The position numbers were made by a program, and so were the translations under genes. This document shows, piece by piece, positions 40,901 through 51,494 of a stretch of 64,000 bases of DNA. The stretch's first letter is position 1. Each line of letters starts with the position of its first letter. Where the stretch lies: positions 26,323-90,322 of the forward strand of contig JAQMWT010000365.1 in NCBI GenBank assembly GCA_029834535.1. The letters are read 5' to 3'. The stretch is from Chrysophaeum taylorii (lineage: Eukaryota; Sar; Pelagophyceae; Pelagomonadales; Pelagomonadaceae). A model generated the notes under the pieces. That model saw only the letters and a program-made list of their open reading frames with translations, had not been told where the DNA came from and made no database searches.

Positions 40901-43900
40901 GAGGAGCGCGTAGGCTTCAGAAATTGCCGCCTCCAGGCCGGCACCCGTCGCCTTGGCAGCCCGCAGCGCCCCGACCGCCTTCGCTTCTGCCTCGAGCCTG
41001 CTCAAAAGTCGCGCGGCCGCGGCAATGTCGCTGCGCAACACCTCCTCCTCCTCCTCCTCTGGAACCTCGGCGAGCGCGGCCGCGAGCACGTCCGCGTCTC
41101 TCGCTCGAATCGCCTCGTTTAGGAGCGAGGCGATTCGAGCGAGGCGTCGCGCGCGACGGAGGACTCCCGAGGACTCGTCGTCGTCTTCGTTCGCGACGGC
41201 GGCGAGCGCCTCGACGGCCGCCTCGTCGAGCGGGTTCGCCGCGCACCGCGCCGCGCGCCTGCGGACCTCGTCGATCCGCGCGATTTCCGCCTCGGCCGCC
41301 TCGACCTCGCGGCCCCCAGAAAAAATCCCGAGGTCGAGCGCGGTCTGGAGCGCTGCCTCGAGAGCCTCTTTTTTTTTATGATTATTATTACCGCCGGCCG
41401 TCGCCCGCCGCAGCGCCCGTCTCGCCTCCTCGCGCCGCGCGCGCTTCCCGGCGTGCGCCTCGGCGCGCCGAAGTAAGTCGGCGTCGGCTCCGGCGGCCCT
41501 CGCCGCGTTCAGGGCGTTCTCGAACTCGTCGTCGTTTGGCGCGTCGAACGACGCCGCGAGAGCCGCGCCCGCCTCGGCTGCTCGGAGGCGGTTTCGTAGA
41601 TCCGAGAGCAGGTCTTTGACCCCGGCGGCTTCGCAGGCCGCGATCGCGCGCCGCAGCTCCTCGACCTCGACGGCGTCGGCCGCCTGGTGCCGCGCCGCGC
41701 TCTGCCGCTCCAGACGGTCTAAAGCGACGCGACCCCTCCGCACGGCACCGAGCGTCTCGTCCCGGGCGCCGTTCAGCAAGCCGCGGAGGGCTTCGAGGTT
41801 CTCGAGATTGGCGTCGATTGCTGCCTCGAGCTCGAGCTGTGCCGTCGCCTGCTGCGCCGCGCGCTCGGCCTCGAGCGCGAGCGAGTCGAGCAAAGCGAGT
41901 CGAGCGGCGACCTCGGGAGGCACCGTCAGCCCCAGGGCTCGGGCGCGGGTCGCGGCCGCGCGCAGCGGCTCGCGCATCACCGCGTCGCGACACGCCTCGA
42001 TCGCCGTTTGCTCGTCGCGGAGCCTCGACCGCCGCCGCTCGGCGCCCTCGACGGCCTTGGCCGCTCTTTCCGAAACATCGACAAACCTCTGGGCGCGCGA
42101 TATGGCCGCCTCGAGGGCTCGGAGCTCGTCCGAAGCTTCCACCAAGCCGGCGACCGCCTCGGCCTCCTCCCGAAGCTCCTCGAGGACGGCCCTCGCTTCT
42201 TCCGTCAAAAAAAAACTCGTCGTCGTAATCTTGTCCATCATCGCCTCGAGCTCGGTCGGGTCCCGCGACTGCTGCGCTCGCGCGATGGCTTCCCTCGTCC
42301 TCCTTTCCGCGCGCCGTTTCTCCAACGCGCCTCGCGCTCCCGAAATCGCCGTCTCGTCGACGCCGAGCTCGGCCGCGCGGAGGATCCACTTTTCCAGATC
42401 ATCCCCGCCCCTGGCCAACGCCTTTTCCACTTCCTGCCGCTCCTCGAGCTCGGCGAGCGTCGCTTTGGCCGCCTCGAGGCCCAGATCCAGCTCGAGATCC
42501 GCGGCTTCCGAGAGAGCGACCCTGAGCCCCGCGAGGTCGCGCCGCCGCGTCGCCGCCGCCAGCGCCTTTCGCACCCCCGGCTCCCTCTCGATTCGCAGCG
42601 CGAGCCGCTCGGCGCGATCGATCAGCTGCTTCGGAGGATTTTTCTGATCTTTCAAGCCGTCGACGGCTCGGCGGATCGCTCCGGCCTCGCGCCGCTCCAT
42701 GGCTCGCCGGAGGTCTTCGAGCTTGGCTTGGAGGGCCCTCGACGCTTCGAGAAAGGCCCGGGCAGCCTCGCACCTCTTAGCCGGCAGCACTATCCCCGAC
42801 GACAGCAGCTCCTCGACCCTGAGAACGTCCGACGCCGACGTCGCCGCGTCGAGCTCGGCGAGGGTTTCGCGAACGCGAAGAGCTCGTCGGCGACCCAAGA
42901 GCCCGCGGCTGGCCGCCTGGGTTATCGTGACGAGATGCAATAGCGCTTCCTCGCGTCTCTTCTCGAGGTCGTCCTTGGACCTCAAGAATATTTTCGTACG
43001 GCCAACCACGCCCACCCCCAAAGCGGCGCAGAGGTCGACGTGGGTCTTAGCCCACGGCGCGACGCACGCGTACCTCCTCGAGAAGTCGGCGAAGAGCATG
43101 CGGTACGGAAACCCCGCGCGCCGGATCTTGCAGACCTCCAAGACCCCCGCGCACCGCATCTGCGACCTGACCATCTGCGCGTCGAACAGGCCCGGCTCCT
43201 TTGGCGCGTTGGGCTTGATGCACCGAACGAAGTTTGGCTCGCACGCCTCGAGAGCCGCGACCAGGGACGAGAGCTGGCTTCGAAAAGTTCCGCCGAGCGT
43301 TCGTTTCTTTCCTCCTCCTCCCGAATCTTCTTGGTTCGAAAACAAGTCTCGCATCACGAGATGCTCCGAGGCGGCCGCCACGTCGAAGAGCGCCGAGAGG
43401 AGCGTGTCCTTGTTTTTCTCTAGAAATCCCTCGGCCGCGTACTCGACCGTCGACGCGTAGTGCACGATCCCAAACGACGGCGTCTTCGCGAGGCGTCGGA
43501 TCTCGAAATTCGGATCCTGTCCGTGCTTCTGACAGAGCTTGCGGAGGTAGGAGGCATCGCTCCCCCTGGGAACCGCGCACTCTTCGTCGAGCATCGCCAG
43601 GACGCCAGATCTTTTGTGTTCGAGAAGCGCGAGCGTCGGCCCGTTGTTCTGAAATGCTACCAACGACAAATCGATGCCTTCGCGTTCGTATTCGGCGCCC
43701 TCCTGGGAAAATATGTGGTCGTTGAAGTGGAACTGCAGCTTCTCGTTGCAGTAGTTGATGCACAATTGCTCGAAACTGTTCACTTCGAAGAACTCGAACC
43801 CGAAGATGTCCAAGACGCCGATACGACGAGACGCGTTCTTGCTATTATTATTATTACTATTCTTCTTCTTCTTCTCCTCCCAGGCGAGGGTCGCGTTGAT

Positions 43901-45079
43901 CTTCTCGATGAGGTAATCGAAGAGCCGCGCATAAATAGCCCTCGCGAACGCGTCGCGCGCGTCCCGAGCTTTGGACGCCGACAGGACCGTCCGAATCACC
44001 GATCTCGAGTTCCCTATGTTCTTCGCGACCAAACCCTCCTCCAACGCCTCGGGATCCAGAACGTCGCTCACGTTTTCCAACGAACTACTCACCTTGGCCT
44101 CGTCGTCGTCGTCTCCCGAAAATTCAACGTTCCCCAGCTCCAAGACCGTCCGCGCGACGCCCCAGACACCGTCCGAAATCTGCAAGGCTTCCAGCGCTTC
44201 GGAAACGTCGTCGTAATCTCGCGCGTCGTCGAAATCTACCGGTACGTCTTCGGCCAAATAAGCAAAGTGTAAATCTTTGTCGTCGTCGTCGTCGTCATCG
44301 TCCCGCGCGAGGAGCTGGTAGAACGAGTGATATCCGCGCTCGCCATCCGCCTGCGTCGTGACCCGGGATTTTTCGAGGAGATAATTCACTATTTTCGCCC
44401 CGTTTATCTTGCCCGCCTTGCTAAACTCGAGCGTCGTCCATTTCCCGAACCGCGACGAGTTGTTGTTCCTCACCGTTTTCGCATTCCCAAAAGACTCGGT
44501 CACAGGATTCGTCCGCAGTATAGACTCCTCGATTTTCCCCCTCCCCGACGCCTCGGCCAGGAACTGGAGCATCAACTTCATCGACTCGGTTTTTCCCGCT
44601 CCCGACTCCCCAGAAATGCAAATCGCCTGCGACTTGCCGTTCAACAGACCCTGGTACGCCATCGACGCGATACCGTAGCAGTGGGGCCCGTTTTCGTTCC
44701 CCTTTAAGTACCGCGACACCACCTCGGGACTATACAACGGAAGCACTCGAAACGGGTTCAAAGCGATCAGAATCGACCCTACCCACGTGTAGATCTTGTC
44801 CGCGCCGTATCGTCGTCGCAAATTGTGCAACAATGGACCCTCGCTCAAGTCGTTCAGCCTCACCATGTCCTCTTTGTCGGGACCGAGCGACTCCTCGTCC
44901 AGCAGCGCGCACGCCGCCGACTGCGACTTCGAAACACGAATCACGCGCCCCCCCGACACCTCCACCGACCCCTCACACCCCGCCGCAAAACCCTCCACGC
45001 ATCGACCGGGCAACCAGCATTCCTCCTCGTCGGGAACCCAAATCCACGCACCCTTTTCGAAACCAGCACCACCAATCAT
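37955..45079 (-). CDS. Myosin heavy chain with MyTH4 domain
   Basis: 2374 residues in one exon. Residues about 1-65 are an SH3-like N-terminal region and about 70-710 the motor. The P-loop GESGAGKT is 157-164, switch I is NNNSSRFGKWT, and switch II is DIFGFE starting at Asp424, preceded by a Lys/Asn-rich insert (KKKKNSNNNNSKN). The actin-binding/SH1 region reads CEPNFVRCIKPN and CAGVLEVCKIRRAGFPYRML. One IQ-like motif (AASRGLLGRRRALRVRETL) follows near 715. A very long Ala/Glu/Arg helical region (about 740-2000) is made of repeated LEAAL/ALRAAI-like units. MyTH4 (about 2005-2150, with DEILLQVMKHLT and WRLLILCVQTFKPS) lies near the C-terminus, followed by nine Asn and a further helical tail. 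No FERM domain is visible. It would be an ATP-driven, actin-based motor with microtubule- or membrane-binding MyTH4. The class is uncertain and may be lineage-specific. Confidence 0.93.
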   Translation of the reverse strand: MIGGAGFEKGAWIWVPDEEECWLPGRCVEGFAAGCEGSVEVSGGRVIRVSKSQSAACALLDEESLGPDKEDMVRLNDLSEGPLLHNLRRRYGADKIYTWVGSILIALNPFRVLPLYSPEVVSRYLKGNENGPHCYGIASMAYQGLLNGKSQAICISGESGAGKTESMKLMLQFLAEASGRGKIEESILRTNPVTESFGNAKTVRNNNSSRFGKWTTLEFSKAGKINGAKIVNYLLEKSRVTTQADGERGYHSFYQLLARDDDDDDDDKDLHFAYLAEDVPVDFDDARDYDDVSEALEALQISDGVWGVARTVLELGNVEFSGDDDDEAKVSSSLENVSDVLDPEALEEGLVAKNIGNSRSVIRTVLSASKARDARDAFARAIYARLFDYLIEKINATLAWEEKKKKNSNNNNSKNASRRIGVLDIFGFEFFEVNSFEQLCINYCNEKLQFHFNDHIFSQEGAEYEREGIDLSLVAFQNNGPTLALLEHKRSGVLAMLDEECAVPRGSDASYLRKLCQKHGQDPNFEIRRLAKTPSFGIVHYASTVEYAAEGFLEKNKDTLLSALFDVAAASEHLVMRDLFSNQEDSGGGGKKRTLGGTFRSQLSSLVAALEACEPNFVRCIKPNAPKEPGLFDAQMVRSQMRCAGVLEVCKIRRAGFPYRMLFADFSRRYACVAPWAKTHVDLCAALGVGVVGRTKIFLRSKDDLEKRREEALLHLVTITQAASRGLLGRRRALRVRETLAELDAATSASDVLRVEELLSSGIVLPAKRCEAARAFLEASRALQAKLEDLRRAMERREAGAIRRAVDGLKDQKNPPKQLIDRAERLALRIEREPGVRKALAAATRRRDLAGLRVALSEAADLELDLGLEAAKATLAELEERQEVEKALARGGDDLEKWILRAAELGVDETAISGARGALEKRRAERRTREAIARAQQSRDPTELEAMMDKITTTSFFLTEEARAVLEELREEAEAVAGLVEASDELRALEAAISRAQRFVDVSERAAKAVEGAERRRSRLRDEQTAIEACRDAVMREPLRAAATRARALGLTVPPEVAARLALLDSLALEAERAAQQATAQLELEAAIDANLENLEALRGLLNGARDETLGAVRRGRVALDRLERQSAARHQAADAVEVEELRRAIAACEAAGVKDLLSDLRNRLRAAEAGAALAASFDAPNDDEFENALNAARAAGADADLLRRAEAHAGKRARREEARRALRRATAGGNNNHKKKEALEAALQTALDLGIFSGGREVEAAEAEIARIDEVRRRAARCAANPLDEAAVEALAAVANEDDDESSGVLRRARRLARIASLLNEAIRARDADVLAAALAEVPEEEEEEVLRSDIAAAARLLSRLEAEAKAVGALRAAKATGAGLEAAISEAYALLGDSFSSSEVVAAALAEATEALSHQRRAEEAEKRAREAAETKQKGDLALRDAVSRAELWLAHPDATPPDLDAVLSEAPAGCDLSAAIAARDEVVEIVESRTALEIISKSDDDVDALRKAIARCEKWASRAELAPFRRKLRRAEALANLRNSKEEKDLATALIRAAAREVDPAEIAKAERAKARLDRFRRLEAKLATEKDLAAYDRLLEEAESAAAGAPEKKSNLAAARERRERLAAARRARHAVRRAVAVATQTRQPEPLEAALAQGEEGEDFFEAEELLLELRHEASARRALKSAADDIELRVAIFEARKFGGLAIEIASAEKALAQAESLRAAIATRDAEVLEAALREAPIAPLSDLARQTLSEVQAREREAVAAERRERRASLERAMERAVAERDLFLLEKFLNEAFFDVPDFERSAEDMRRSDRLVAAVEAALDGPLDALAAAREAAAAGAIFFAGEEDSSVILERADERLRKAVVLRDAVSRRRVESIRVLLLDGSVDPSLERDARILVELDENATPELVAEATARGLEGPQLDAARTELDRRRADALLAKATEEAKNASDDSLREATAALEAAIDESGGDSVAASTSAARALLAKCRQRLAGHHWSRFPGLRTAPEFSRGLYAVAAEKRRAEDKRLRYQTFPLHKSLSRRAPDDLAKVCHRDILAFCGELYHQFPDEMALDLLRKGASDSSLADEILLQVMKHLTANDKPTSSARAWRLLILCVQTFKPSPELEPYVRAFEADDPRAEQVRAGLDADPTPVPTEIPASNNNNNNNNNSQQPVVVVVTPRERRQSTLSMRKERLDDLANASSQLAELRPDLADALAAATRDVREALESDDPDVVADAHARLERATKVAEAQSELPRAVSRAATLLKSRQGCEEFQLRDFETKLQLATADDPNPLLDQGNDLLRKLKNQLEIRDALRAANDAPSCAAALKAAQNARQTHLLAYDDCKKLYKSLDTSLTAYVSNFFTPT
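38556..38583. repeat. GTT microsatellite encoding polyasparagine in myosin
   Basis: Nine AAC codons on the coding strand, between the MyTH4 domain and the C-terminal helical tail. Likely length-variable. Confidence 0.85.
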
Positions 45080-45510
45080 ACCGTCGGGACGACACGACGA
45101 CCCTTCTTTTTTGATTAGGGCACATGCACCTCTGCAGAGGCACCCAATAACTAACTTAGACCCGTTCTTTATACCGCGGCCTTAATTAACCCTTTTATTA
45201 GAGTGTCTTTCAAAAGGTCGTCGACGACTGCTAAGAGGGGGGGGGGGTCCATGAAGGATGTGTGTGGTTTCGTCGGGGAGGCGGGATGTGCCTGACGGCC
45301 GTAGATAGGTAGGTATGCGGGACCTAGTCGGGGTCATCGCCGAGTCGTGGGGCAGGCGAAGAGAGGACGGGCCCCGCCCTTATTCCAGAGAGCTACACTT
45401 TTATGTGTACGACGACACTGGAACATTGCACGCCTTTCACACCTATCTCTGCAAGAGGGTTTTCTCTCTGTAATACGGCTTTCCCTCTTTCCTTCCTTAC
45501 CCTTCCACAA
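45080..45510. other. Intergenic stretch upstream of myosin, with type-B element fragment
   Basis: About 45220-45381 matches the type-B sequence at 53150-53405 in order (CTGCTAAGAGGGGG, GGATGTGCCTGACGG, GGGACCTAGTCGGGGTCATC, ending GGGCCCCGCCC) without a head or tail, so it is a truncated relic. The rest holds no gene; the left part should contain the myosin promoter. Confidence 0.6.
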
Positions 45511-46792
45511 TCCTAACTACTAATCGACAGATGTTTGTCTGTCTGTCTGTCCCTCGATTGAGGGTAAGGATCAGGTAGGCGCGAGAGTAAGAATCAGGTA
45601 GGCGCGAGAGCCAGACAGTGATCCTCCAAGCCGTCTACGGCGACCTCGCAGACTATTTCCACGACCCGCGGCGGCTCTTTCAGCGCGCCATTCTCACGCC
45701 CCGTCGAAACGATGTTGTCGATGCTGACAACGCGCGCATGACCGCGGCCTTTTTTTCCCGGAGACGAGGCGTCGGAGTTCTTTTCGGCCGACTAGGTTGG
45801 GTCGGAAGACGACGCCTCGCTCTTTACAGTCGAGTTTTCAACTCCCTGACAACCAACGGCATGCTGACTTTGATCGCGAGCTTAAAGTCTTCGCAACCTC
45901 GACCCGTCGCACGGCCACTGCAACGGTACCAGATACATGATCGATCGTGTCGTTGTCACCGAGGCTCCTCCAACCTGTATCCCGTAAGGCCCGCCGACGC
46001 CAAACGATCAACAAGAGCCAGGGCCAGACGCCCCGCGAGGTCGGCGTCCTCTTTCCCAAGCCCGTCTTCTGCCACGTCCAGCTCTACGTGGCTCTCTGTC
46101 GATCGGCAACCCCGAGGATATCGTCTTCTGAGTCGACGACTCCACCCTACCCCACACGTGCTGCGCAATACCGATAAGCCCCCTCCCGGCGTCTACACGC
46201 GCACTGTAGGTGAACTTACTGGGACCAGGTGAACTTACTGGGGTTGGAGATTGGGACTAGGTGAGCTGAGTGACCAGGTGAAACTGGGACCAGGTGAACA
46301 TACTGGGGTTTTTAGAGTAAAGGGTTTTTAGAGTAAACTCAAAGGTTGGCGGCGCGTGCGGATCAAAGCAGCTTAGATTGGCGGAGGCGAGAGCGACGAG
46401 CTCAAAGGAGTTGGTGTGAGCTAGGTGAACTTACTGACCAGGTGAACTTATATCAGGGTCGGATAAGAAAGTTCGTACGAGCTGTTAACTATGTTCCAGT
46501 TTGTACTAAGACATACTCAACGGATCGCTGAGCTATGTTCATTTGTACTCAAGCAGTATGTGCCACCACGCCGCGAGATCGTCGCGATGGAACTAGTCCC
46601 CATAGTGAAGTCGGCATCCTTTCGCCCCCTCACGCAAAAAAAGGGAAAAGCCCACGCGTTGTAGGACCCGTCGTTGCGGCGCGGGCTAGTCTCGTTTTCT
46701 TATCCGACCCTACTTATATGAAACTTACTGGGACCAGGTGAACTTACTGGGGTTAGAGATTGGGACTAGGTGAACTTACTGGCCTGCACTTG
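45511..46792 (+). mobile_element. Helitron-like element with hAT-like MITE inside
   Basis: Starts TCCTAACTACTAATCGACAG after A45510 and ends CACTTG at 46792. The helicase relic lies at about 45618-46180. It carries the 258-bp MITE at 46454-46711 in its 3' part; without it the copy matches copy 1 closely. Confidence 0.8.
46454..46711. mobile_element. hAT-like MITE, 258 bp
   Basis: Left end CAGGGTCGGATAAGAAA and right end TTTCTTATCCGACCCT form inverted repeats with a 16-bp perfect core. An 8-bp direct repeat ACTTATAT flanks it (46446-46453 and 46712-46719). The empty site is visible in the sister copy near 18085. A CAGGG-type end and 8-bp duplication are the hAT pattern. There is no coding capacity. 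Confidence 0.85.
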
Positions 46793-47840
46793 TCTTTTAA
46801 CTACTAATCGACAGATGTTTGTTTGTCTGTCTGTTTGTCTGTTTGTTTGTCCCTCGATTTAGGGTAAGGATCAGGTAGGCGCGAGAGTAAGGATCAGGTA
46901 GGAGCGAGAGCCAGACAGTGATCCTCCAAGCCGTCTACGGCGACCTCGCAGACTATTTCCACGACCCGCGGCGGCTCTTTCAGCGCGCCATTCTCACGCC
47001 CCGTCGAAACGATGTTGTCGATGCTGACAACGCGCGCATGACCGCGGCCTTTTTTTCCCGGAGACGAGGCGTCGGAGTTCTTTTCGGCTGACTAGGCTGG
47101 GTCGGAAGACGACGCCTCGCTCTTTACAGTAGAGTTTTGAACTCCCTGACAACCAACGGCATGCTGACTTTGATCGCGAGCTTAAAGTCTTCGCAACTTC
47201 GACCCGTCGCACGGCCACTGGAACGGTAACAGATACATGATCGATCGTGTCGTTGTCACCGAGGCTCCTCCAACCTGTATCCCTTAAGGCCCGCCTACGC
47301 CAAACGATCAACAAGAGCCAGGGCCAGACGCCCCGCGAGGTCGGCGTCCTCTTTCCCAAGCCCGTCTTCTGCCACGTCCAGCTCTACGTGGCTCTCTGTC
47401 GATCGGCATCCCCGAGGATGTACTCATCTGGGTCGACGACTCCACCCTACCTCACACGTGCTGCGCAATACCGATAAGCCCCCTCCCGGCGTCTACACGC
47501 GCACGGTAGGTGAACTTACTGGGTCCAGGTGAACTTACTGGGGTTTGAGATTGGGACTAGGTGAACTTAGTGACCAGGTGAACTTACTGGGACCAAGTGA
47601 ACTTACTGGGGTTTTTAGAGTAACCGCAAAGGCTAGCGGCGTGTACGGATCAAAGCAGCTTAGATTGGCGGAGGTTAGAGCGACGAGCTCGAAGGAGAGT
47701 GGGGTGAGTGGATGTGAGCACGAGTGGGCTTACGCCGAACTTACTGGGGTTAGAGATTGGGACTAGGTGAACTTACTGGGACCAGGTGAACTTACTAGGG
47801 TTAGAGATTGGGAGTAGGTGAACTTACTGGCCTGGACTTG
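46793..47840 (+). mobile_element. Helitron-like element, head-to-tail with the previous copy
   Basis: Begins TCTTTTAACTACTAATCG directly after the previous CACTTG and ends GGACTTG at 47840 before T47841. The pair therefore sits in one A^T site (A45510, T47841). Helicase relic at about 46921-47480. Confidence 0.8.
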
Positions 47841-48615
47841 TTTATATATATTCATGACTATGAAGAATAAACAGTCTGAAGCTCTCTTTCAACATGGAGT
47901 AGGCCTCCAGGTGCGTACCGTCAGGTACGAGGTTGTCTGTTTAATTAACAGAGGCTTCGTTCCTCGTTGTCAGTGTAAACGCTTCTATGGGACCTAATGT
48001 CCTTGAGGAGTTAGGGCTTAAATCCCTACCTTGTGTAGTAGCATGTGACGAGCGGAATGGTCTGTACACGCCTAAGACTGCACGCAGTCTCTACCATGTA
48101 CCCGGAGAGGGTCAAATCTCTCCAGGTTATGGGCCCAGATGCGTAGGTGTGTCAGCCCAACTGTGTTGTGCGTATAATGGAGTGATCAGTTTACGCCTGA
48201 TTACGATTACAATGCGACAATGTGTTTGGCGGTAGTCTACTGTACATATCTGTTGTGTGACGGTATTTGACCACCAGTTAATTTGGTTTGTGACCGAGTT
48301 GGGTCGGCCACTGGTCATATGCACTCGCACAGCCAATAACATTAAAATTTTTCTTTTTCCTACACAAGCCGCGGAAACTTGTACGGGTTTTCCTTCCATT
48401 CCCCAACAAAGGACTGACTGCTCGAGAATTAATCCATTCTTCAGTCTCAGGTCATCCTGTTTTTACATAGCATGTTGATTTGTTTGGTCTTGTCAATAAG
48501 CCCACGCTTAAAATAGCGTATACTGTACATATGACCCGCACTCGAGAAACCCTTCATTCCTATGTGTCATATCTGTCTATCAATCCTATAACCTATTTTT
48601 TAATAGGTCACAACT
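47841..48615. other. AT-richer leader region of the Copia element
   Basis: No conserved coding region. AATAAA at about 47867 and TTTCAACA followed by TGG at 47888-47897 could be the end of a long terminal repeat and a primer-binding site; this is speculative because no matching right repeat was identified. The short frame at 47987-48235 has no recognised family. Confidence 0.35.
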
Positions 48616-51494
48616 ATGTCAAAACAAAAACCTATATCCACTACAGACATTTATAAGCAAGAACAAGTCCTCGTTGATAAAATCAACTCTGGATTGCGCT
48701 TCCAAGACAACTCAACAAAGGTAAGCTTACAACTTGAGATGCTTCGCAGGCATATGACAAGTCCATACGTGGACGCGCTATTCTGCTTCGATTCGTATGA
48801 TGCTTACACCCGGACTGCTCCGGAGTATAACCAACTTCTTGAACAAGAAGTTGATATCATCTTCGCTCAATGGAAAGCTGAAAAAATAAACGAATTGCAT
48901 TTACCTAATGAAGATGCCCTGCCTGATCATCTTAAAACTTGGCACGTTAATTCTTCACATCAACTATCAGTTGATGTTCGAAATAATCTCGAACGACTTC
49001 ACTACCAAGAGTCATATAACCTTGTTCGTCCCAAATTAAATGAGGATGTTAAGCGTGTTCTCACATTGTTAGACACCCGATTCCCTAAATCAATTGTGTA
49101 TGATTCATCTCTAACCAACATATCCTTTACAGGTCTCTCTAATGCCGATTGGATCAAACACTGCGAAACTTACGCTGGTTTCTTGTACACATTCTTCAAT
49201 CTAGAATCGCAAGAACGCCCCGCACTCGCCATGTGGCCTCAATTAAAGAAGATTTATGCACTTACTGCACATCCTAATAAACTACGTGCAGTAATGCTTT
49301 TAGCTTACCATTACTATGAGACAGTGTCATGTACAGATGTCACTGAGCTTAAATCTCAGTTTAATCGAATGTCCCTAAATGTTAATTGGTATGCCCATGT
49401 ATTTGTCGAACAGCTCCTTGCTTTCCAAACTCAGGCATAGCAATTAAATAATGATGAAGCATCAATCCAATTTAATGATTCCATAATCACTCTCAAAGCT
49501 CACGAGGAGATCTATCGTCTATATGCTAATCCCTCGGATCACGACCGCAATTCTCAATCTTTATTGGAATGGTGTAAACTCTACGAGACACGCACTGGTT
49601 ACAACTCGATTCACGATCCTGAATTGTTAAAGCTAGTTGATCCTAACGACGTTCGTTCGTTATTGGAGTTCTTGTTAAAGATATACAATGAAACAAAGTT
49701 TTCCTCTAACCGACGCTTGGATAAACCCGCTTCCTGGGTCCCTTACATCCCTGGTACTACCGCTACCAAGCCACCTAAGGTGTTATTGATGGATACTATT
49801 CATCAATCCCACGACTCTCTAAACAACGCTTACTCGTTGTTAGCTACTGTAGCTGGGCAGTCTGGCTTCAACGCTCGTAAGCTTCGTAATGCCAAAGAGG
49901 TAAAGCATCGACAATTTCACCTCGTGACACGTCGTACTATCGTCCACCTTCAAATTATAACGTCAAAGGTACCAGCTTCGATCGTCCTGTCTACTCACCC
50001 TCCTCTAACCGTAATGCACGTTATAATATGTCTCTTATGGACCGGGCTACTTATCAAGTTGATCGTCCTCGCCACCTGTTTGGTAAATTACAGGAAGCGA
50101 ATCCCAACCCCTCTACCTACTCTAAAATGGTACAGGAGGAAATGAAAAGCTTACTGAGTACCCTCTGGACAACCGCTTCTCAAGCTTCGACACTGTCCTT
50201 AGATCCTGATGAAGCCACCCAAGTTCATCTCTACTTATCTCGAGTTGATACTGTGTCCAATACCATTGTGAGCCTCTTAGAAGCCGATAAGGAATCTCTT
50301 GTTTCAGAAGAAAAGTATCAAACTGAAACATCTGCACCTGAAGCGTCCCCCAGTGATGCGGAGCAGAGGGGGACTGCTGATACAGAGAAAATGTTCCACA
50401 CTTTTCTGTCCATTAAATATGATGAAATCGATAACATCCCTCAGCCGCTATTGCAGCACATAAATGTTAAAGCTCGGAATGCTATCGTTCGTCGTCAAGC
50501 TCGGGATACATCCTCGCACTCTGAGCTCCCCAATAATCTACCCAACGAAGATAATGAAGATGGCACCGACCCCCCTGTATTGCTACCATATTTAAACACT
50601 GGTTTTACACTTGTCGCTGTGCCTTCTGAAGAAACGCAAAGTTTCATGACACAGTATGTGTTTGGTCAAAGCTCAACACATGCCTGTTATGCAACAATGC
50701 TTTAACAGTACAACGAGTACAATTTGCCGCTAATGACTACGCCAGGATATGCTGACACATGTGCTTCTCAACTGTAATTAATTTTAAACGTTACGCTGAT
50801 CCTATCCACATCGTAAAGCTACTCGAGCCCTTATCACCTGCTATCCAGACTGCTACGGATAAGCAGAGTATCGCGCATACTATAATTATAAGGACTGTCA
50901 TTCCCGCTCTCCCAAAGCAACCAAATGAGGGATATGTAAAGCTAGACGTTGCGCTTTTCCTACCCAAGCAAAACGACCATAACGATCCCGATCTGCACAT
51001 CATCAGCATGACTCAATGGGGAGAAGATAAACTTGGTATACATCTTTATGGAGTTGAGTTTAAAGGACAATCATCTATCCAGAGTAAAATTGACGATAAT
51101 GTCAAGATTGCTTTGTTTAGACTTAATAACCTGTTACCCACTCCACCCATTTATTCGCTACAACAAGCAAAAGCGCGTACAATGGAAGTTCGCTCACTAC
51201 AGTTCAGACTATGTGCTTTTAATGAACAACGCGAAATGCTTAAACTATATTCCACCCTCATGGAACGCGTGATTTACGTCCCATGGCTTAAAACCATCCT
51301 GGAGTCAATGCATTCGCAGCTGCCTTACATACGCAAGCATTTCCCACCTCCCGTATGACGCAAGGTTACCACACGTTTGCTTCACACAGTAACTTCGTCT
51401 CCTAGCCCACGAACACCTACTGTAACTCTACTTTGCTCTGGGATGTCCACTCCTGCATTCTTGGCTTGCGCTTCTAATGACTTGCAAATCAACA
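48616..51494 (+). pseudogene. Copia retrotransposon Gag and following region, frame-broken
   Basis: The frame opens at 48616 (MSKQKPISTTDIYKQEQ), meets a single TAG at 49438 and continues in the same frame to about 49890. It then shifts (CQRGKASTISPRDTSYY and onward to 50705), and shifts again to a frame that runs with one TGA (51356) into the Helitron-like insertion at 51495. The charged helical first part is placed as Gag by position upstream of the integrase and RT. No protease motif (DTGA/DSGA) was found, and the 50759-51358 part matches no family I recognise. AT-rich codon use differs sharply from the GC-rich host genes. Confidence 0.6.

Noticed and set aside
38130-42943. Several frames of 300-800 codons on both strands within the myosin gene
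   Set aside because: Shadows of the myosin helical region; highly Arg/Ala/Ser-biased and overlapping a gene with clear motor motifs.
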